In this document: piece by piece, positions 30,801 through 36,495 of the stretch
Numbering within the stretch: position 1 is the first letter of the stretch
How the letters are laid out: every line of letters starts with the position of its first letter
DNA from: a bacterium
Lineage (GTDB): Bacteria > DUMJ01
Assembly (NCBI GenBank): GCA_012839925.1
Contig: DUMJ01000049.1
Span: 1-36,495, forward strand
Direction of reading: 5' to 3'
Length of the DNA stretch: 36,495 nucleotides
Program-made: the position numbers and the translations under genes
The notes under the pieces: generated by a model
Told to the model about the DNA's origin: nothing
Databases searched by the model: none
The model's input: the letters and a program-made list of their open reading frames with translations, nothing else

Positions 30801-31697
30801 ATGAAAAAGAGTAGGGTAAATGAAGAGGTAATAAGTGGGATTCTCTTCGCTATGCCTGCTATCTTGGGACTATTAATTTTTACTATAGGTCCAATCTTTA
30901 CATCTCTTTATATCAGTTTTACCCAGTATGACATCTTATCTTCCCCCAAGTGGGTAGGTATTGGAAATTATAGGGAGATATTTTTTGAGGATAGTTACTT
31001 TGGTAAAACTTTATATAATACAGCTTACTATGCCTTTCTGAGTGTACCGTTACAAATGATTGTTGCTTTAATCTTAGCTCTACTACTCAATCAAAAGATA
31101 AGGGGCTTAGCTTTTTATAGAACAGTTTATTACCTTCCATCTCTGATATCAGGAGTAGCTGTTGCGATGTTATGGTTATGGATATTAGAGCCTTACTACG
31201 GACTTTTGAATACTTTTTTAAGATACTTTGGGATAAATGGACCCCTATGGCTAGGAGACTCTAAATGGGCAAAGTTTTCTCTTATACTTATGACGTTATG
31301 GGGGGGAGGAAGCAAGATGATTATCTTTTTGGCAGGACTCCAAGGTATACCTCAGCAACTTTATGAAGCTGCAGAATTAGATGGGGCTAACTCTTGGAGT
31401 AAGTTTTGGAATGTAACATGGCCTATGATTACACCAGTAACTTTTTATAACTTCGTAGTAGGATTAATAGGCTCATGGCAAGTTTTTACTTCAGCATATA
31501 TTATGACTCAAGGAGGTCCTAGAGATTCTACTCTCTTCTATGTATTATATCTCTATAAGAACGCATTCGAGTATTTTAAAATGGGATATGCTTCTGCTCT
31601 GGCGTGGATACTATTTCTGATTGTGCTAATGCTTACTCTCCTCATATTTAAATCCTCTCCCGCCTGGGTATTCTATATGGGGGAGATGAAAAGATGA
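30801..31697 (+). CDS. Sugar ABC transporter permease, MalF/UgpA family
   Basis: This 298-aa inner-membrane protein has six predicted helices. The opening is typical (GILFAMPAILGLLIFTIGPIFTSLYISF), and the EAA loop LYEAAELDGANSWSKFWNVT (about residues 186-205) contacts the ATPase. It ends with a membrane segment and a short tail. It is the first gene of permease - permease - binding protein - binding protein, and overlaps the next gene by 4 nt. Sequences of this kind import mono- or oligosaccharides or glycerol phosphates. An AGGGGTGG Shine-Dalgarno precedes ATG 30801. The DNA from here on looks richer in A/T than the left half, perhaps an acquired block. Confidence 0.95.
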   Translation: MKKSRVNEEVISGILFAMPAILGLLIFTIGPIFTSLYISFTQYDILSSPKWVGIGNYREIFFEDSYFGKTLYNTAYYAFLSVPLQMIVALILALLLNQKIRGLAFYRTVYYLPSLISGVAVAMLWLWILEPYYGLLNTFLRYFGINGPLWLGDSKWAKFSLILMTLWGGGSKMIIFLAGLQGIPQQLYEAAELDGANSWSKFWNVTWPMITPVTFYNFVVGLIGSWQVFTSAYIMTQGGPRDSTLFYVLYLYKNAFEYFKMGYASALAWILFLIVLMLTLLIFKSSPAWVFYMGEMKR

Positions 31698-32527
31698 AAG
31701 CGAAGGGATTATTAAAGAGTGTATTGCTCTATTTAACTGTGAATATCCTAGCTTTCGTTATGCTTTTACCGTTATTCTGGATGATATCTACCTCACTAAA
31801 ACCTAATGAACAGGTATATTTGATACCCCCTAAATGGATTCCAAATCCTATAATGTGGAGCAACTATCCTAGAGCATTTAGTTTTGCTCCATTTGGTTTA
31901 TTTATCAAGAATAGTGTAATCATTACAGTTATATGTGTAGTAGGGGTAGTCTTCTCATCTTCTCTTGCAGGATACTCTTTTGCTAAACTCAGATGGCCAG
32001 GGAGAGATATCATTTTCTTTATACTCCTAGGGACTATGATGTTACCAGGACAAGTCACAATGATACCTATATTTATCCTTTTTAAAAAGCTTGGATGGAT
32101 TAATACATTTTATCCTCTTACAGTTCCATCTTTTTTTGGAGGCGGTGCCTTTAATATCTTTCTAATGAGGCAATTCTTCTTAACGATTCCATATGAATTA
32201 GATGAGGCTGCACGAATAGATGGGGCAAGTTTCTTTAAGATATACACAAATATAGAGTTGCCCCTTTCTATACCAGTAGTCACAGCAATCTCCATATTTA
32301 CATTTATTGGGTCCTGGAATGAATTTATGGGACCGTTAATCTATCTTAATGACTCTTCCAAGTATACTATACAGCTAGGGCTGAGGATGTTTCAGGCAGA
32401 TTTTAGTGCAGACTGGTCTGCTTTAATGGCGATGTCAATAGTAGCTGCATTGCCATGTATAGTCTTGTTCTTTATAGCTCAGAGATATTTTATACAGGGT
32501 ATAGTTCTTACTGGATTAAAGGAATGA
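31694..32527 (+). CDS. Sugar ABC transporter permease, MalG/UgpE family
   Basis: This 277-aa six-helix permease contains PLFWMISTSLKPNEQVYLIPPKW near its start, the EAA loop LDEAARIDGASFFKIYTNIE (about 173-192), and the WNEFMGPLIYL element typical of MalG-type proteins. It ends QRYFIQGIVLTGLKE, matching the family C-terminus. It pairs with the preceding MalF-type permease (4-nt overlap). The operon has no ATPase; the MalK-type protein at 20702 is the only sugar ATPase in view. Confidence 0.95.
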   Translation: MKAKGLLKSVLLYLTVNILAFVMLLPLFWMISTSLKPNEQVYLIPPKWIPNPIMWSNYPRAFSFAPFGLFIKNSVIITVICVVGVVFSSSLAGYSFAKLRWPGRDIIFFILLGTMMLPGQVTMIPIFILFKKLGWINTFYPLTVPSFFGGGAFNIFLMRQFFLTIPYELDEAARIDGASFFKIYTNIELPLSIPVVTAISIFTFIGSWNEFMGPLIYLNDSSKYTIQLGLRMFQADFSADWSALMAMSIVAALPCIVLFFIAQRYFIQGIVLTGLKE

Positions 32528-32543
32528 TAGGAGGGGATAAACG

Positions 32544-33860
32544 ATGAGACATATTCTCATATCTTTATTAATTTTAATGATTATGTTTGGTAGCTTTGGA
32601 TATTTATATTCTGCCCAAGAAGATTTTTACTCTAAGGCTAGTTCTAAGTACAAAGGCACTGTTCTGAGTTTGATGTGTCTTTCGGGAGTCCAGAATAGAG
32701 CAATCTTAAAATTGGCAGATGAGTTTCAAAAGATTTCTGGAATAAAAGTTAATGTGGTCTCTACCCCATATGAGCCCATCCCTAGAGGCTCAACGACTAT
32801 GGTGGCTCCGCTTGAGAACCTCTCTCTTCACGATAAGATTGCTAAGGACTTTGAAAAGAAGACTGCAAAATATGATGTGATTTTGGTTGATTCTCTGTGG
32901 ATAGAAGAGTTCAGTAAAAATCTTGTAGATTTAAATACTCTCTTCAAGAAAAAAGAGATCAGTGATCCCAAGTTCAATATAAATGACTTTCATCCTACCA
33001 TGCTAAATAGTTGTAAAAAGGGTAATTCCCTTTACGGGATACCCTTTATAGGGGATGCTATGGTTATATTCTACAGAGAGGACCTATTCAAGAAGGGAGG
33101 AATATCTTTGCCAAAAACCTGGGCTGAGTTCAACAAGATAGTATCTTCCATTGCTAAAAAGCCTACATATGGTATAAGCTTTCCCGGAGCCAAAAAGGCA
33201 GAACTTACAAATCTATTCTTAGATCGATACTCCTCTCCTTTAATAAAAGAGGATAAGGCAAGTTTTAATGATGAGAATGGAATTAAAGCTTTAGACATGC
33301 TTAAAGAATTGATAAAGTATGCCCAGCCAAACGCATTAGAAGAGGATATCCAAATGGCGATGGAGAGATTTAGGAATGGAGAGGCTGCAATTTTTGAAGG
33401 ATGGATAAGTTATTATCCTGATATAACAGATATGTTTATGTCTCAGGTTAAAGACAAGGTAAAGATAGCCCTTGTTCCAGGGGGTAAGCCAGTTATAGGC
33501 GGATGGGTTGCCGGTATAAATAGTGATTCTAAGAATAAAGAGGCATCATTTTTATTGATTCAGTATCTAACAAATGCTAATGGGGAGACAAAAAGAGCGA
33601 TAAGTTTTAATTTCCCCACCGTAGCCAGAATTTCCACCTTTAAAAATAAAGATGTAGCGAAAAACTTACCTTTTATAGAGATAATAAAAACATCTCTAGA
33701 TAAAGGGATTACTAGACCTTTTCTTCCAGATTTTTATCTTAGTCTTAATAATATTCTAAGTGAAGCAATCTGGTCTGCTTTGAAAGGTGAAGATTCAAAG
33801 TCTGCTCTTGATAGGGCAGCTTCAAAGTGGGATGATATTTTAAAAAAAGGAAGGAGGTGA
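32544..33860 (+). CDS. Sugar ABC transporter solute-binding protein, family 1 (first of two)
   Basis: This 438-aa exported protein has a signal peptide in residues 1-24 (ILISLLILMIMFGSFGYLYSA, cut after SA). The family 1 binding fold shows ADEFQKISGIKVNVVSTPYE, YDVILVDSLWIEEF and GNSLYGIPFIGDAMVIFYR, then GGWVAGINSDSKNKEASFLL near the C-terminal lobe. No lipobox cysteine is present. It has a GGAGGGG ribosome site 16 nt after the permease gene. A second, different binding protein follows at 33868, so the transporter may recognise two ligands or one copy may be surface-specialised. The sugar is unknown. Confidence 0.93.
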   Translation: MRHILISLLILMIMFGSFGYLYSAQEDFYSKASSKYKGTVLSLMCLSGVQNRAILKLADEFQKISGIKVNVVSTPYEPIPRGSTTMVAPLENLSLHDKIAKDFEKKTAKYDVILVDSLWIEEFSKNLVDLNTLFKKKEISDPKFNINDFHPTMLNSCKKGNSLYGIPFIGDAMVIFYREDLFKKGGISLPKTWAEFNKIVSSIAKKPTYGISFPGAKKAELTNLFLDRYSSPLIKEDKASFNDENGIKALDMLKELIKYAQPNALEEDIQMAMERFRNGEAAIFEGWISYYPDITDMFMSQVKDKVKIALVPGGKPVIGGWVAGINSDSKNKEASFLLIQYLTNANGETKRAISFNFPTVARISTFKNKDVAKNLPFIEIIKTSLDKGITRPFLPDFYLSLNNILSEAIWSALKGEDSKSALDRAASKWDDILKKGRR

Positions 33861-33867
33861 ATAATTT

Positions 33868-35139
33868 ATGAAGAGATTGTTAGTTGGTATTTTGAGTGTT
33901 GTCTTAATCATTAGCTCTGTAGGTTTTGTATCTGCCAAGACAAAGTTCAACGTCTGGATAAGTAATACCTTTTATCAAAGGTATATAGATGTATTTAATC
34001 AGTTACATCCAGATCTGGAAGCAACTCTTGTCTTCAAGCCAGGGATAGAGAGCATTTTAATGACTGCTATAGCTGGGGAAGAACCTCCAGATGTAGCCAG
34101 AATCTCACGACAGTGGGTGGCTTCATTTGCTGCTAGAGGAGGCTTAGAATGTATAGATGACCTTGTAAAGAGGGATAAAGTAGACCTTAGTGTATACTTC
34201 CCTGGAGCCATAGGCGAATGCAAGTATAGAGGTAAGATGTACGCTATGCCTTTTAATACAGACGTTCATCCTCTCTACTACAATAGAACTATGTTTAAAG
34301 AAAATGGATTAAATCCTGATAAACCACCTAAGACATGGAAAGAGCTAGAAGAGTATGCAAAGAAAACGACAAAGATTGAAGGTGGAAAACCTGTTACAAT
34401 GGGATTTATTCCTACTTTTGGAAATGTTCACTTTGTTTGTTATTACTGGCAGACCGGAGGAGATCTCTTTACTCCAGACAGGACTAAAGTCGCTTTTAAC
34501 AATGATAAGGCTCTTATGACATTGCAGTGGATTGTAGATTTTGTAAACAATATATGTGGAGGTCCTAAGATAGTCGAAGGATTTAAGAGCGCTATGGCTA
34601 ATCCTACCACCGGGGCTGATATGTGGGCTTTTATGAATAATAAATTAGCTATGATGATCGGAGTATGCACGCCTATAGTTACCTTCCAGCAATATGCTCC
34701 TAACCTCGATTATGATATAGTTCTTCCTCCCATCCCCCCAGGTGGTAAACAAGTCACACTGATGGAAGGGTTTGGTTTTGTAATCCCTAAGGGAGCTAAA
34801 AACAAAGAGGCAGCATGGGAGTTTCTAAAGTGGCTGAGCAGTCCTTCTACTCAGGTTAGATTCTCCCAGCTCGGAGAACCCCCTCTAGGTGGTGGTGGTA
34901 TGACTATAGTAAAAGATGTGGCTTTAAATGCGCCATTCTTCAAGGAGCAACCCATGTGGGCTAAGGCAGTGAATATGGTTAGATATGGAAAATTCTTCCC
35001 AACAACTCCAATAACAGGTTTTGCTAAAGATACTATAACAAAGGCAGTAGACAGGGCAGTAGCAGGAGAGATGACATCAAAACAGGCATTAGAATGGGCA
35101 GCCAGTGAGGTACAAAAAGAGTTAGATAGAGCTAAGTAA
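33868..35139 (+). CDS. Sugar ABC transporter solute-binding protein, family 1 (second of two)
   Basis: This 423-aa exported protein has a signal peptide at residues 1-23 (LLVGILSVVLIISSVGFVSA). The mature part shows KFNVWISNTFYQRYIDVFNQ, PDVARISRQWVASFAARGG, and KMYAMPFNTDVHPLYYNRTMF as in maltose/oligosaccharide-binding proteins. NKEAAWEFLKWLSSPSTQVRF and GGGGMTIVKDV follow near the end. It shares the fold but little sequence with the preceding binding protein, so it is not a simple recent duplication. An AAGGAGGTGA Shine-Dalgarno precedes the ATG. It is the last gene of the operon, ended by the hairpin at 35148-35181. Confidence 0.94.
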   Translation: MKRLLVGILSVVLIISSVGFVSAKTKFNVWISNTFYQRYIDVFNQLHPDLEATLVFKPGIESILMTAIAGEEPPDVARISRQWVASFAARGGLECIDDLVKRDKVDLSVYFPGAIGECKYRGKMYAMPFNTDVHPLYYNRTMFKENGLNPDKPPKTWKELEEYAKKTTKIEGGKPVTMGFIPTFGNVHFVCYYWQTGGDLFTPDRTKVAFNNDKALMTLQWIVDFVNNICGGPKIVEGFKSAMANPTTGADMWAFMNNKLAMMIGVCTPIVTFQQYAPNLDYDIVLPPIPPGGKQVTLMEGFGFVIPKGAKNKEAAWEFLKWLSSPSTQVRFSQLGEPPLGGGGMTIVKDVALNAPFFKEQPMWAKAVNMVRYGKFFPTTPITGFAKDTITKAVDRAVAGEMTSKQALEWAASEVQKELDRAK

Positions 35140-35147
35140 GAGAAAAA

Positions 35148-35181
35148 GAGATGGGGTGAGGGCGCTTTCTCATCCTATCTC
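35148..35181 (+). terminator. Intrinsic terminator after the sugar ABC operon
   Basis: GAGATGGGGTGAG (35148-35160) pairs along 13 positions, two of them G-U, with CTCATCCTATCTC (35169-35181), then TTTTATT. Because of the G-U pairs it is stronger on the plus strand; it overlaps the stop of the convergent gene. Confidence 0.75.
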
Positions 35182-36048
35182 TTTTATTAATATCTTAAGC
35201 ATTTCTATATCGTTATTTTCTAGTCTTTTACTCTTAACTCTGCATATATGTCTGAATGGAATTCCAACTATTGATAATAATATCTTTCCAGTAAGAGGCC
35301 AGCTTTTAGCTAATATATCCCAGCTCCGTATAATACCCCATTGAAAATTTCTAGCTGATTCTAAGTCCTGAGCTTCATATGCTTTAAGCAATCTTCTTAA
35401 AAGAGATGGATAGATATTACAACCTCCACCTATAACACCAACAATACCTAAAGGAAGAGATACAAGATACAATACTTCGTTCCCCTGTATCACTTGGACC
35501 TTACTTCCTTGAGTCTCCATAACCATCCTGGTAATCTTATTCATATTACTTGAAGAGTCCTTTATACCAGCAATATGAGGCAGTTCGGCAAGACGTTTAA
35601 ATAATTCAGGAGTTATAGAATAAGGTTCGTATCCACCTGGTTCATAGATATATATTGGTATATCAATATTTTCATCTATCTTTTTATAATAATTGAACAT
35701 ATCTTCCTGAGATGGCTCTATTTCTTTTGGAATAACAACAACTACCCCATCTGCACCAAGACTAATTGCATACTGAGCTAACTCGATAGTCTCTTCAAGG
35801 TCACTACCTCCTACCCCTGGCCATACAGGTATCCTTTTATCAGCCTGTTCTATGACAATTTTCATTATCAATCGCTTCTCTTCTTTAGTTAATGCTACTC
35901 TTTCTCCACTTCCCCCTATTGGGAATAGGGCAGAAACCTCTCGAGAAATAAGCCAATCGGTAAATCTTCTGAGAGTATTCTCATCAATTGAATTATCGTC
36001 ATCAAATGGGGTAAGCATTGGAACTATTGGTCCTCTTACCTTATTCAT
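35170..36048 (-). CDS. DapA/NanA-family class I aldolase or lyase
   Basis: This 292-aa TIM-barrel enzyme uses a lysine Schiff base: K163 in AGIKDSSSN, with tyrosine Y133 or Y135 in IYIYEPGG and the substrate loop GGSGER (45-50; usual G-T/S-T-G-E). The N-terminus RGPIVPMLTPFDDDNSID is characteristic. Family members include dihydrodipicolinate synthase, N-acetylneuraminate lyase and 2-keto-3-deoxy-sugar acid aldolases. The YEPGGY loop in place of YN-P-R suggests a catabolic 2-keto acid lyase rather than lysine synthesis. It converges on the sugar ABC operon, whose ligand could be its upstream substrate. An AGGAGGG Shine-Dalgarno precedes ATG 36048. Confidence 0.92.
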   Translation of the reverse strand: MNKVRGPIVPMLTPFDDDNSIDENTLRRFTDWLISREVSALFPIGGSGERVALTKEEKRLIMKIVIEQADKRIPVWPGVGGSDLEETIELAQYAISLGADGVVVVIPKEIEPSQEDMFNYYKKIDENIDIPIYIYEPGGYEPYSITPELFKRLAELPHIAGIKDSSSNMNKITRMVMETQGSKVQVIQGNEVLYLVSLPLGIVGVIGGGCNIYPSLLRRLLKAYEAQDLESARNFQWGIIRSWDILAKSWPLTGKILLSIVGIPFRHICRVKSKRLENNDIEMLKILIKEIG

Positions 36049-36085
36049 TTTACCCTCCTGATAAAAATACTGAACTTCCTAAAAG

Positions 36086-36115
36086 AGTATAACACTATAA
36101 GGGATAGAATGTCTA
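36086..36115 (-). promoter_or_regulatory. Promoter of the DapA-family gene
   Basis: TAGACA (36115-36110), 18-nt spacer, TATACT (36091-36086), about 38 nt before the start codon. Confidence 0.6.
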
Positions 36116-36128
36116 TAGAGATAATTCC

Positions 36129-36157
36129 TTGACTTTCTATCTCCTGTGTAATATCAT
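36129..36157 (+). promoter_or_regulatory. Candidate promoter of the MNT nucleotidyltransferase gene
   Basis: TTGACT (36129-36134), 17-nt spacer, TATCAT (36152-36157). It would leave a leader of about 125 nt that contains an inverted repeat. Confidence 0.5.
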
Positions 36158-36208
36158 TCAGTCAGACAAAAAGACTCTTGGAGGATTTCTTTATAATGGG
36201 ATAATCAG

Positions 36209-36231
36209 ATGGTATGAATCTTAAATACCAT
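36209..36231. promoter_or_regulatory. Inverted repeat upstream of the MNT gene, possible operator
   Basis: ATGGTAT (36209-36215) and ATACCAT (36225-36231) are perfect inverted copies separated by 9 nt. Position in the leader of a toxin-antitoxin-type gene suggests autoregulation, but this is not proven. Confidence 0.45.
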
Positions 36232-36286
36232 GTTAAAATATCTATGAAAGTTTCAGATATAACTTGAATATAAGGGTGGTAAAGGT

Positions 36287-36495
36287 ATGAAAAAAGAGGA
36301 TATACTCGATATCTTGAGAAGCTTGCAGATAGAGATAGAAGAGAAATATAATGCAGAGGTTATAGGTATCTTTGGCTCTTTTGTAAGAGGAGAGGAGAAA
36401 GAGACAAGTGATATAGATGTGCTTGTGGATTTTAATGAATCGGCAGATTTATTTGACCTTGTTGGGCTTTCTCTTTTTCTTGAGGAGAAACTACA
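36287..36495 (+). CDS. MNT-domain nucleotidyltransferase, partial (cut by window end)
   Basis: The first 69 codons are in view. The protein begins MKKEDILDILRSL and has the DNA-polymerase-beta-like motif GSFVRGEEKETSDIDVLVDF (near residues 31-50), with the G-S and D-x-D metal site intact. Small proteins of this kind (MntA) are the antitoxin partners of HEPN RNases and add AMP groups to them (established knowledge). The HEPN gene would be expected just past the window. An AAGGGTGG Shine-Dalgarno precedes ATG 36287. Because the stop is not visible, a longer fusion cannot be ruled out. Confidence 0.85.
   Translation, partial: MKKEDILDILRSLQIEIEEKYNAEVIGIFGSFVRGEEKETSDIDVLVDFNESADLFDLVGLSLFLEEKL

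Overview
The window looks like chromosome from an AT-rich, deeply branching, probably anaerobic and possibly thermophilic bacterium. Codons AGA/AGG and ATA dominate, Shine-Dalgarno sequences are strong, and many genes overlap by 4 nt. Gene order in the left half (tmk, yaaQ/darA, holB, yaaT, trmN6, yaaO-type decarboxylase) matches the Bacillus yaaO-tmk-yaaQ-holB-yaaT-yabB block. Together with a PyrR-type leader before pyrB this points to a Firmicutes-related or Terrabacteria lineage (Dictyoglomus- or Atribacterota-like). That placement is inference; no rRNA is present.

Region 1 (1-2480, minus): start of a peptide/oligosaccharide ABC operon (permease B, permease C, ATPase cut by the window edge) with a near-consensus promoter. 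Region 2 (2485-12902, minus): a roughly 10-kb housekeeping operon: aminotransferase, R3H/AAA ATPase, thymidylate kinase, MscS channel, c-di-AMP receptor YaaQ, DNA polymerase III delta prime, PSP1 protein YaaT, 1-phosphofructokinase family, TrmN6-like methylase, Orn/Lys/Arg decarboxylase family and two deoxynucleoside kinases. A tRNA-Leu(CAG) gene lies antisense inside the 3' end of yaaT.

Region 3 (12957-20408): an accessory catabolic locus with a PocR-AraC regulator, a large family 5 solute-binding protein, a UROD-fold protein with altered metal motifs, a FAD-dependent oxidoreductase with a C-terminal beta-rich part, and a convergent Gfo/Idh/MocA dehydrogenase. Region 4 (20348-27069): a MITE-like element, then a tight plus-strand operon of MalK-type ATPase, a two-CxxC zinc protein (BCAM0308-like), Hsp20, Lon and transketolase.

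Region 5 (27062-29978): pyrB plus a class II aldolase read leftward from a promoter overlapping that of a rightward zinc alcohol dehydrogenase. The pyrB leader carries a PyrR-type RNA hairpin that appears able to control exposure of the Shine-Dalgarno sequence. Region 6 (29979-36495): a decayed IS256-like transposase and a second copy of the palindromic element. They are followed by a sugar ABC operon (two permeases, two tandem binding proteins, no ATPase), a convergent DapA-family aldolase/lyase, and the start of an MNT nucleotidyltransferase.

The strongest candidates for something new are the pyrB leader switch, the inverted-repeat element whose ends supply outward -35 boxes to neighbouring transport and sugar genes, and the PocR/SBP5/UROD-like/FAD-oxidoreductase locus.
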